19,396 bases of DNA, taken from Clostridia bacterium. Lineage in GTDB: Bacteria; Bacillota; Clostridia; Oscillospirales; QAMX01. A program made the translations under genes and the position numbers. The stretch covers positions 1 through 19,396 of the forward strand of contig JAFYLV010000114.1 in assembly GCA_017556885.1 (NCBI GenBank), given 5' to 3'. The first letter of the stretch is position 1. Each line of letters opens with the position of its first letter. The notes below the pieces were generated by a model, which saw nothing but the letters and a program-made list of their open reading frames with translations, searched no databases and was not told the DNA's origin. Below, piece after piece: positions 1 through 5,759 of this stretch.

Positions 1-2
1 CC

Positions 3-356
3 GACGGCCGTTGGGTCGCCTTCTTTGCCATGGATGACGACGGCATCCTGCAGGCCTTCAAGGCAGACACCGCCACCGGCCGTGTCGTTCAGGTCTCTCA
101 CAACACCTTCAGCGCCGAAAGCCAGATGACCCTCTCCCCCGACGGTCTCTTCATGTACTATGCCGGCGGCGGACAGCTCGTGCGCACCCACATGGAGGAA
201 GGCTACACCGATATTCTTCTCGTCCCCGGCGAGCATCCCATCCACAGTGGCCCCGTCGTCGTCTCTCCGGACGGCAAGCGCGTCGCCTACACCCGTGACA
301 TCCCCGGCACAGAGATGCTTCGCCAGCAGATCTGCACCTTTACCCTGACAGACTGA
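3..356 (+). CDS. PD40/WD40-like beta-propeller protein, 3' end only
   Basis: This is the C-terminal part of a gene that begins before the window; the frame is open from base 3, so the internal ATG at 30 is probably not the start. Two blocks with the PD40/TolB-type repeat signature are visible: a motif reading LSPDGLFMYYA and a later one reading VSPDGKRVAYTRD, preceded by a third partial block (DGRWVAFFA). Such repeats build beta-propeller blades in TolB-like and peptidase-associated proteins, and they usually bind ligands or partners. No catalytic residues can be judged from this fragment, so the specific function is unknown. The TGA stop shares one base with the ATG of the WYL regulator, which suggests that the two are translated from one message. 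Confidence 0.8.
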   Translation, partial: DGRWVAFFAMDDDGILQAFKADTATGRVVQVSHNTFSAESQMTLSPDGLFMYYAGGGQLVRTHMEEGYTDILLVPGEHPIHSGPVVVSPDGKRVAYTRDIPGTEMLRQQICTFTLTD

Positions 357-1351
357 TGGCAAAGTCCTCCAATCAGAAGCTGAAGCTTCTCTGGCTTGCC
401 AGAATCCTCCTGGAGCGCACCGACGAGGAGCATCCCATGACCCTCGCGGAGATCACGGAGTCCCTCGCCGCCTGCGGCATATCCGCCGAGCGCAAGAGCT
501 TATATGACGATATGGAAGCCCTGCGCACCTTCGGTCTTGATGTTATCAGTTCCAAAGGTCGCCGCACAGGCTACTATATCGGTGCGCGAAAATTCGAGCT
601 GCCGGAGCTCAAGCTCCTCGTGGACAGTGTACAGTCCTCCCGCTTTATCACCCGGCAGAAGACCCTCGCCCTCATTGAGAAGATCGAGGGGCTTGCAAGC
701 ACCCATCAGGCCCGCGGGCTTGCCCGCCAGGTGTATGTGCGCAACCGCGTCAAGAGCATGAACGAAAGCGTTTATTATAACGTGGACGAGATCTCCGGCG
801 CGATCCTCAACAACCGGCGCATCACCTTCCGCTATTTTTCCCGCAATGCAAAGCGGGAGCGCGTCTACCGCCGGGATGGCGCAATCTACACGTTAAGTCC
901 CTTTGCCCTCATCTGGGACGATGAAAACTACTATATGCTGGCCTATGACAGTGCCGAGGCGCGCTTAAAACACTTCCGTGTGGATAAAATGGCTGACATT
1001 TGCACCACGGAGGAGCTCCGCGAAGGGGCAGAGGCTTTTGCGGCCCTCGATATGTCTCTGTACACCACCAAGACCTTCGGCATGTTCACCGGCGAAGAGC
1101 GACGGGTGCGCATCCGCTTTGCCGCCCATCTCGCCGGCGCCCTCATTGACCGCTTCGGCGAGGACTGCACCCTCATCCCCCGCCCGGACGGCGATTTTGA
1201 TGCCGCGCTGGACGTGGTGGTCAGCCCCCAGTTCTTCGCCTGGGTCTTTGGCTTCGGTCCCGAGGCCGAGATCCTCTCTCCCGCCGATGTCCGCACAAGC
1301 TTTGCGGATTATATCGGCCGGGTCGGCGAAATGTACGAAGACCGTCCGTAA
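356..1351 (+). CDS. WYL-domain transcriptional regulator
   Basis: A 331-residue protein, the usual size for a DeoR-like winged-helix plus WYL regulator. Residues about 5-75 look like an HTH domain (a predicted helix pair around LAEITESLAACGISAERKS, then a YDDMEALRTFG segment and a wing with KGRRTGYY). Residues about 143-212 fit the WYL core, with RRITFRYF, a strand reading YTLSPFALIWDDENYYMLAY and the terminal HFRVDKM motif typical of the family. A WCX-like C-terminal region follows. WYL domains sense ligands, often nucleic acids or nucleotides, in bacterial regulators. The start overlaps the stop of the upstream propeller gene by one base and has no clear Shine-Dalgarno of its own, so translational coupling is likely. 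A strong hairpin terminator follows 10 bases after the stop. Target genes are not evident. Confidence 0.9.
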   Translation: MAKSSNQKLKLLWLARILLERTDEEHPMTLAEITESLAACGISAERKSLYDDMEALRTFGLDVISSKGRRTGYYIGARKFELPELKLLVDSVQSSRFITRQKTLALIEKIEGLASTHQARGLARQVYVRNRVKSMNESVYYNVDEISGAILNNRRITFRYFSRNAKRERVYRRDGAIYTLSPFALIWDDENYYMLAYDSAEARLKHFRVDKMADICTTEELREGAEAFAALDMSLYTTKTFGMFTGEERRVRIRFAAHLAGALIDRFGEDCTLIPRPDGDFDAALDVVVSPQFFAWVFGFGPEAEILSPADVRTSFADYIGRVGEMYEDRP

Positions 1352-1360
1352 GTTCAGACA

Positions 1361-1401
1361 AAAAAAGAGGCACGGCAGTCCAGCTGCCGTGCCTCTTTTT
1401 T
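1361..1401. terminator. Bidirectional intrinsic terminator
   Basis: A perfect 18-bp inverted repeat (1361-1378 and 1384-1401) encloses a 5-base loop. The arms start with an A-run and end with a T-run, so the hairpin can act on both strands. It separates the plus-strand WYL gene from the minus-strand operon that ends at 1413. Confidence 0.9.
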
Positions 1402-1412
1402 CTTTATGTATT

Positions 1413-1580
1413 TTATTTTCCCGAATCCCGGCCGCTTTTGATAATGCAGAAAACCAGCACCGCCGCACCGAGCACCAGCATATTGGCCGCAATTGGATCA
1501 CTGAGTTTCTGGGCAAAAGCGCCAATCAGGCCTCCGCCGACACCGGCGCCGACAGCATATGCGATTCTTCTCATTCTCAT
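1413..1580 (-). CDS. Small membrane protein, 55 residues, unknown function
   Basis: Reading the minus strand from the ATG at 1580 gives 55 codons and a TAA. The protein begins MRMRRIAYAVGAGVGGGLIG, has a glycine-rich hydrophobic segment (residues about 6-22), a short polar stretch (QKLSDP), a second hydrophobic segment (about 30-47, ANMLVLGAAVLVFCII) and a basic tail ending in SGRDSGK. This predicts a two-helix membrane hairpin. A good Shine-Dalgarno, GGAAGG at 1589-1594, lies 8 bases before the ATG. The gene starts 17 bases after the stop of the ECF S-component gene and just before the shared terminator, so it is the last gene of that operon. I do not recognise the family. It could be an accessory subunit of the ECF transporter, but that is inference. 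Confidence 0.65.
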   Translation of the reverse strand: MRMRRIAYAVGAGVGGGLIGAFAQKLSDPIAANMLVLGAAVLVFCIIKSGRDSGK

Positions 1581-1597
1581 ATTCCCAGCCTTCCGAA

Positions 1598-2083
1598 TCA
1601 GAACTTGATCTTCTTATCCAAAATCTTTGCCACCACCACAAAGATGATGAGGCTTGCCGCGGACTGCAGAGCGTTTGCCGGCGTATAGGACAGCGCCACC
1701 AGAGGCTCACCGGAGAGAATGCAGTCGCCAATGAAATAACCTGCCACGTTGACAATGCCGGCTGCGATCCCGGCAAGGCAGAAGGTCGCGATGCTGTGCT
1801 TTTTGCGCAGGATGGGGGCTGCCACAAGTGCCATGACCGCCTTGGTCACGAGGGTGATGGGCGCATAGGCAGCGTAACCGCCGGCGATATCCGCAAGACC
1901 GGCACCCACCGCAGCGGCCGTCATCGCCCAAGGTGCAGGAAGCCAAAGGGCCGCAAGGGAAATGGCCGCGTCACCGAGATGAACGTAGCCGCCCGGGAAG
2001 GGGATCTTGACAAAATAGGTCAGGCAAAAGATGACCGCCGCAAGCATGGCGGTACGGGCAGTGATTTTGACGGTGTTTTTCAT
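1598..2083 (-). CDS. ECF transporter S component (substrate-specificity subunit)
   Basis: A 161-residue, almost entirely hydrophobic protein with about five to six membrane segments. The pattern FPGGYVHLGDAAISLAALWLP followed by a GLADIAGGYAAYAPITLVTKAVM stretch is typical of the ECF-type S-component family related to PF07155. S components bind a vitamin or other micronutrient in the membrane and work with a shared EcfT/EcfA/EcfA' module; none of those genes is in this window, so this would be a group II transporter sharing an energising module encoded elsewhere. An AAGGAG motif precedes the ATG by about 11 bases. The gene lies 28 bases downstream of yggS on the same strand, leaving no room for its own riboswitch. 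The substrate cannot be read from sequence; the yggS neighbour hints at vitamin B6 (inference). Confidence 0.85.
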   Translation of the reverse strand: MKNTVKITARTAMLAAVIFCLTYFVKIPFPGGYVHLGDAAISLAALWLPAPWAMTAAAVGAGLADIAGGYAAYAPITLVTKAVMALVAAPILRKKHSIATFCLAGIAAGIVNVAGYFIGDCILSGEPLVALSYTPANALQSAASLIIFVVVAKILDKKIKF

Positions 2084-2111
2084 GGTTTGTATATCTCCTT
2101 ATGTGTCGTTC

Positions 2112-2789
2112 TTACATACGGGCCCCAAAAATTCCGGTGCCGACGCGGATGAGTGTGCTTCCCTCCCGAATGGCAGCGGCCCAATCGCCGCTCATACCCA
2201 TGGAAAGAATATCGAAGCCCCATTCGGGGGCATATTTTTCATAAATTTCGCGGGTTTTGGCAAACCACGGCGCGGTTTCCTCCGGTGTTCCTTTGGGCGG
2301 CACGCACATCAGTCCCCGCAGGCGTACGCCGGGCAGCGCCCGGATGGCGGAAAGCAGCTCCGGCAGATCCTCCGGCAGGCAGCCGGTTTTATTTTCATCC
2401 CGGCCGATATTGAGCTCCGCCAGGATATCCTGCACGAGCCCCAGCATCTCGGCACGGTCGGAGACGGCCTTGGCAAGCCTCGGGGAATCCACCGAATGGA
2501 TAAGGTCACACCGACCCACCAGAAATTTCACTTTATTGGTCTGCAAATGGCCGATAAAATGCACCGGCTTGCCGGTATAAGCCCCGGCATCGTACTTTTC
2601 GCAGAATTCCTGCACGCGGTTCTCACCGCAGGCATCTACAAAGTTAAGCACCGCGCGCACCCGTTCCGCTGTCTGCACTTTCGTGGCGGCAAGCACTGTG
2701 ATCTCTGCCGGATCGCGCCCGGTCTTGCGGCACACCGCCTCCACTTCCCGGCGGAGAGCCTCCGCCCGGGCAATGATGTTTTCTTCCAT
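2112..2789 (-). CDS. yggS: YggS/PLPBP family pyridoxal phosphate homeostasis protein
   Basis: 225 residues, the normal length for the YggS (YlmE/PROSC) family, single-domain TIM-barrel proteins resembling the N-domain of alanine racemase. The PLP-binding lysine is expected at K37 in LAATKV. Other family signatures are GENRVQEF, HFIGHLQTNK, the LSMGMSGDW motif and the phosphate-binding end STLIRVGTGIFG. The family binds PLP without known catalysis and buffers intracellular vitamin B6 and amino/keto acid pools. The gene starts 10 bases after the ymdB stop, with its ribosome site inside the ymdB end, and is followed 28 bases later by an ECF S component. In many Gram-positives yggS lies in the cell-division/ylm cluster; here it has a different neighbourhood. 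Confidence 0.95.
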   Translation of the reverse strand: MEENIIARAEALRREVEAVCRKTGRDPAEITVLAATKVQTAERVRAVLNFVDACGENRVQEFCEKYDAGAYTGKPVHFIGHLQTNKVKFLVGRCDLIHSVDSPRLAKAVSDRAEMLGLVQDILAELNIGRDENKTGCLPEDLPELLSAIRALPGVRLRGLMCVPPKGTPEETAPWFAKTREIYEKYAPEWGFDILSMGMSGDWAAAIREGSTLIRVGTGIFGARM

Positions 2790-2799
2790 ACTATCCGTC

Positions 2800-3576
2800 C
2801 TACAGTTTTACGTTTTTCAAAATGCGCTCTATGCGCACACATTTTCCGTCGTTGCCGATCTCGCAGAAAACACCGCTGATCGCGGCATCCCCCTCCGGCC
2901 AGGTTTTGGCGGTGAAGGCCTTGCCGCTGCGGAACTGCTCCAGCGCCCAGGCGGGATCCACTCCGATGACGGAATCCTCCGGTCCGCACATACCAAGATC
3001 GGTGATATAGCCCGTTCCGCCGCGGATCTGCTCATCCGCCGTCTGTACGTGGGTGTGGGTGCCCACAAGGAGGGACACCTTTCCTTCCAGTGCATAGCGC
3101 ATGGCGATCTTCTCGGAGGTGGACTCCGCATGGAAATCCACCAGCACGGTGCTGCAGCTTTTTTTCAGCTCCGCAATCTCTTTGTCCACCGCGATAAAGG
3201 GGTTATCCGGGCTGTAATCCATGCCAAAGCGGCCGGAAAGCACCAGAACGCCCACATCTCTGTGGCGTGCCTCAAAAATGCCGCGGCCGCGGCCGGGCAG
3301 GCGGGGCAGGTTTGCCGGGCGGAGGATGCGCTCGTCCCGGTCGATACGGTCGAGGATCTCCCGCCGGTCAAAGGCATGGTTGCCGAGGGTGATAACGTCC
3401 GCCCCCGCATAGAAAATGCGGTCGGCCTGCTCCGGTGTCATGCCGACGCCAGCGGCGTTCTCGCCGTTGACGAGGGTCAGATCGGCGGCATAGGAACGCC
3501 GCAGCTCCGGCAGCGCCTTTTCAAGCCCCCGCAGGCCGGTCTCCCCGGCCACGTCACCCATAAAGAGAATGTTCAT
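2800..3576 (-). CDS. ymdB: YmdB-family metallophosphoesterase (TIGR00282)
   Basis: From the ATG at 3576 the protein has 258 residues and begins MNILFMGDVAGETG, the family's standard N-terminus. An ATG 33 bases upstream is in frame, but it lies inside the hairpin region; the chosen start has CGGAGAA about 8 bases upstream. The dinuclear-metal ligands are visible: D8, E39-N40 (VNGEN), N66-H67 (LGNH), H149 (DFHAE) and the GTHTH motif at 172-176. YmdB of Bacillus subtilis is a phosphodiesterase acting on 2',3'-cyclic nucleotides and influences motility and biofilm choice. The pairing with rny immediately upstream is conserved in Bacillota, and the two probably act in linked RNA or nucleotide turnover. 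Confidence 0.95.
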   Translation of the reverse strand: MNILFMGDVAGETGLRGLEKALPELRRSYAADLTLVNGENAAGVGMTPEQADRIFYAGADVITLGNHAFDRREILDRIDRDERILRPANLPRLPGRGRGIFEARHRDVGVLVLSGRFGMDYSPDNPFIAVDKEIAELKKSCSTVLVDFHAESTSEKIAMRYALEGKVSLLVGTHTHVQTADEQIRGGTGYITDLGMCGPEDSVIGVDPAWALEQFRSGKAFTAKTWPEGDAAISGVFCEIGNDGKCVRIERILKNVKL

Positions 3577-3603
3577 CGGTTTTCTCCGTTCAAGGAATAT
3601 AAA

Positions 3604-3636
3604 CGGCACCGCCCGGATCGGTTTTGGGCGGTGCCG
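3604..3636 (-). terminator. Hairpin between rny and ymdB, probable attenuating terminator
   Basis: An 11-bp GC-rich perfect inverted repeat (3604-3614 and 3626-3636) with an 11-base loop. Read on the minus strand it lies 17 bases after the rny stop and 28 bases before the ymdB start, and is followed only by a short T-rich stretch (TTTATATT). It may partly terminate rny transcripts or serve as a processing/stability element between the two cistrons. Confidence 0.6.
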
Positions 3637-3652
3637 ATTTGATTTTTATGCC

Positions 3653-5206
3653 TTATTTTGCGTAGTCGACAGCGCGGTTCTCGCGGATGATGTTGACCTT
3701 GATCTGGCCGGGATACTGCAGCTCAGCCTCGATCTTGTTGGCCACGTCGCGGGCGAGCAGCACAAGACCGTCGTCACTGACCTCCTCGGGACGAACGAGG
3801 ATACGGATCTCGCGTCCGGCCTGCACGGCGAAGGAGCGCTCAACACCCTTGAAGCTGCAGGCGATCTCCTCCAGCTTCTCCAGGCGCTTGATGTAGGCCT
3901 CGATATTCTCGCGGCGGGCACCGGGACGGGCGGCAGAGATATCGTCGGCGGCATCGACCAGGCAGGCGATGACGGTGGTGGGCTCAATGTCGCCGTGGTG
4001 GGCAGCGATGGCATGGATGACCTCGTCATGCTCGCGGTACTTCTTGGCAACGTCCACACCGATATCGACGTGAGAGCCTTCGACCTCGTGGGAGAGGGCC
4101 TTGCCGATATCATGCAGCAGACCGGCGCGCTTTGCCAGCATAACGTCGGCACCGATCTCGGAGGCCAGATGGCCGGCGAGGTGGGCGACCTCCAGAGAGT
4201 GGCGCAGAACATTCTGGCCGTAGCTGGAACGGTAATGCAGGCGACCGATCAGACGGATGAGTTCGGGGTTCATGCCGTGGATACCAACCTCCAGCATGGC
4301 GCGCTCGCCTTCCTGACGGATGGTGTTCTCCACTTCCTTGCGGGCCTTCTCCACCATGTCCTCGATGCGGGTGGGATGGATGCGGCCGTCGGCGATGAGT
4401 TTCTCCAGCGCAAGGCGGGCGATCTCGCGGCGGACGGGATCAAAGCAGGACAGGGTGATGGCCTCGGGGGTGTCGTCGATGATGAGATCGACACCGGTGA
4501 GGGTCTCCAGGGCGCGGATGTTGCGGCCCTCGCGGCCGATGATACGGCCCTTCATATCGTCATTGGGCAGAGGCACAACGGAAACGGTGGCCTCGCTGAC
4601 GTAGTCGGAGGCGCACTTGGAAATGGCCTGGGAGATGTATTCCTTGGCCTTGGCCTCGGCGGTGTCCTTCAGATTCTGGTTGATCTCGCGGATCTTGAGG
4701 GCAGCCTCATGCTCCACGGCGGACTGCAGGGTCTCCAAAAGGTAACGCTTGGCCTCCTCCTGGGAATAGCCGGAAATCTTCTCCAGCAGATCCAGCTCGC
4801 TCTTCTTCAGCCGCTCGGCCTCCTCGCGGACGGCATCGGCATCCTTCAGTTTCTGCTCCAGCTGGGCCTTCTGGGCTTCCAGATTGTCATACTTGCGCTC
4901 CAGCAGCTCATCGCGGGACTGGAGACGGCGCTCCTGCTTCTGCAGCTCAACGCGCTGCTCTTTGATCTCTCGCTCGGCCTCGTTGCGGGTGCGGAGGATC
5001 TCCTCCTTGGCCTCGACAAGGGCTTCGCGCTTCTTGGCTTCGGCGGCCTTGACGGCCTCATTGACGATGCGGGTGGCTTCTTCTTCTGCGCCGCGGATCT
5101 CTTTTTCCGCGACCTTCTTGCGGTAGGCGACACCGGCAGCAAAGCTGATGACCGCCGCAACGGCAGCTGCCGCCACAAGGATCAGTATCCAAATTGTTGT
5201 ATCCAT
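3653..5206 (-). CDS. rny: Ribonuclease Y
   Basis: 517 residues, the standard RNase Y length. An N-terminal membrane helix (about 5-28) is followed by a long, charged coiled coil (about 30-185), a KH domain with the GRIIGREGRNIRA motif at 220-232, and an HD domain with the metal-binding LLHDIGKA motif at 363-370 (H365, D366) plus the AHHGDIEP segment. RNase Y is the membrane-anchored endonuclease that starts mRNA decay in many Bacillota. A GGAGG motif lies about 15 bases before the ATG, a longer spacing than usual; no closer in-frame start exists, and a short CGTT/AACG palindrome in between could shorten the distance. A sigma-A-like promoter is visible upstream. ymdB follows on the same strand. 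Confidence 0.97.
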   Translation of the reverse strand: MDTTIWILILVAAAAVAAVISFAAGVAYRKKVAEKEIRGAEEEATRIVNEAVKAAEAKKREALVEAKEEILRTRNEAEREIKEQRVELQKQERRLQSRDELLERKYDNLEAQKAQLEQKLKDADAVREEAERLKKSELDLLEKISGYSQEEAKRYLLETLQSAVEHEAALKIREINQNLKDTAEAKAKEYISQAISKCASDYVSEATVSVVPLPNDDMKGRIIGREGRNIRALETLTGVDLIIDDTPEAITLSCFDPVRREIARLALEKLIADGRIHPTRIEDMVEKARKEVENTIRQEGERAMLEVGIHGMNPELIRLIGRLHYRSSYGQNVLRHSLEVAHLAGHLASEIGADVMLAKRAGLLHDIGKALSHEVEGSHVDIGVDVAKKYREHDEVIHAIAAHHGDIEPTTVIACLVDAADDISAARPGARRENIEAYIKRLEKLEEIACSFKGVERSFAVQAGREIRILVRPEEVSDDGLVLLARDVANKIEAELQYPGQIKVNIIRENRAVDYAK

Positions 5207-5258
5207 CGTTAGAACGTTTTTCCTCCAAATCTATATATAAATGCAATGGTACTTATAC

Positions 5259-5288
5259 ATTTTACAATACGCGCCCTCCCCTTGTCAA
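5259..5288 (-). promoter_or_regulatory. Sigma-A-type promoter for rny
   Basis: On the minus strand TTGACA (5283-5288) is separated by 18 bases from TAAAAT (5259-5264). It lies about 55-80 bases before the rny start and diverges from the tRNA promoter. Confidence 0.7.
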
Positions 5289-5412
5289 GAGAAAGACGGG
5301 GATTGTTTGTCCCGTCTGCACAATATATGCAGATTTTGTCCGACTCCGCCGCAAGCGGTTGTGTTTTGTCCCATTCCGTCAAACACTGCGGAACATTCCC
5401 CGCCCGTCCCCC

Positions 5413-5441
5413 TTGCAAAAAGATGAAATTCGCGCTATAAT
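5413..5441 (+). promoter_or_regulatory. Sigma-A-type promoter for the tRNA-Gly gene
   Basis: TTGCAA (5413-5418), a 17-base spacer and a perfect TATAAT (5436-5441) end 16 bases before the tRNA 5' end. This is the spacing expected for a stable-RNA promoter. Confidence 0.85.
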
Positions 5442-5457
5442 AGTACCCGCAAACCAC

Positions 5458-5532
5458 GCGGGAGTAGTTCAGTGGTAGAGCACCTGCTTCCCAAGCAGGC
5501 TGTCGCGGGTTCGAATCCCGTTTCCCGCTCCA
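5458..5532 (+). tRNA. tRNA-Gly (anticodon CCC)
   Basis: A complete cloverleaf: acceptor GCGGGAG (5458-5464) pairs with TTCCCGC (5522-5528); D-arm with AGTGGTAGAGC; anticodon stem CCTGC/GCAGG around the loop TTCCCAA, giving anticodon CCC for GGG codons; and a T-arm GCGGGTTCGAATCCCGT. The discriminator T and an encoded CCA (5530-5532) close the gene. It has its own promoter upstream and a hairpin terminator immediately downstream. The bottom of the acceptor stem has two weaker pairs (A-T and G-T). Confidence 0.97.
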
Positions 5533-5580
5533 AAATAAAAAGCAGGCCTCGCGCCTGCTTTTTTATTTTGGAGCGGGAAA
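5521..5580. repeat. Long inverted repeat joining the tRNA 3' end to the terminator
   Basis: The 27 bases at 5521-5547 are the reverse complement of 5553-5580 except for one extra T in the right arm. The loop is 5 bases. The first 12 bases of the left arm are the tRNA 3' acceptor strand with discriminator and CCA; the right arm therefore contains an inverted copy of the tRNA tail. In an unprocessed transcript this hairpin would compete with the acceptor stem. Confidence 0.9.
5541..5564 (+). terminator. Intrinsic terminator of the tRNA-Gly transcript
   Basis: AGCAGGC (5541-5547) pairs with GCCTGCT (5553-5559) around a 5-base loop and is followed by a T-run. It is the core of the longer inverted repeat that starts inside the tRNA. 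Confidence 0.85.
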
Positions 5581-5613
5581 TGAGTAAGAAGAGACCGCGC
5601 CGCTTTTTTGCGT

Positions 5614-5687
5614 GGGCATCCTTGATGCCCGACCGCCATTCCTTTTGGCGGTCAGCAAAAAACGATCATCTTGTCACAGACAAGATG
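5614..5687 (+). repeat. Array of three perfect hairpins downstream of the tRNA
   Basis: Three hairpins follow one another: GGGCATC/GATGCCC with a 3-base loop (5614-5630), GACCGCCA/TGGCGGTC with a 7-base loop (5631-5653), and CATCTTGTC/GACAAGATG with a 3-base loop (5667-5687). I see no credible gene here; the dense, perfect pairing suggests a structured RNA, a repeated extragenic element, or remnants of one. Confidence 0.75.
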
Positions 5688-5716
5688 GGGTTCGTGAATC
5701 CCGTTTCCTTCCGCTT
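5688..5716 (+). repeat. Decayed second copy of the tRNA T-arm and acceptor 3' strand
   Basis: The sequence repeats the end of the tRNA-Gly gene (5507-5529) in the same orientation, with two 2-base insertions: TG inside the T-loop and TT inside the acceptor strand. No matching 5' half of a tRNA is found, so this is not a functional tRNA. The hairpin terminator that follows has the same GCAGGC/GCCTGC stem as the one after the real tRNA. Confidence 0.65.
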
Positions 5717-5721
5717 ATCCC

Positions 5722-5744
5722 GCAGGCCTTAAGCCTGCTTTTAT
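5722..5744 (+). terminator. Second GCAGGC/GCCTGC terminator
   Basis: GCAGGC (5722-5727) and GCCTGC (5733-5738) enclose 5 bases and are followed by a T-rich tract. It points in the plus direction, ends the hairpin-rich region and lies just beyond the stop codon of the XRE gene. Confidence 0.7.
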
Positions 5745-5759
5745 ATATTACCGTTGAAT

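Noticed and set aside
2084..2111. A possible vitamin riboswitch before the ECF S-component gene
   Set aside because: Only 28 bases separate it from yggS, too short for any known vitamin riboswitch aptamer.
3569..5212. A 547-codon open frame on the plus strand opposite rny
   Set aside because: It is the antisense shadow of the RNase Y gene; its leucine/glycine-rich product has no domain logic, whereas the minus strand encodes a full RNase Y.
5580..5732. A 50-codon reading frame (ATG at 5580, inside a longer frame from 5472) after the tRNA, with a GGAGCGGG motif upstream
   Set aside because: The apparent ribosome site is the inverted tRNA tail, the frame runs straight through four perfect hairpins and the tRNA-like repeat, and the peptide has no recognisable domain. 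Structure, not coding, explains the sequence.
5581..5745. A T-box leader or riboswitch in the hairpin-rich region
   Set aside because: No T-box antiterminator signature or specifier loop is seen, and the plus-strand hairpins are not followed by a plus-strand gene; the next gene is on the opposite strand.
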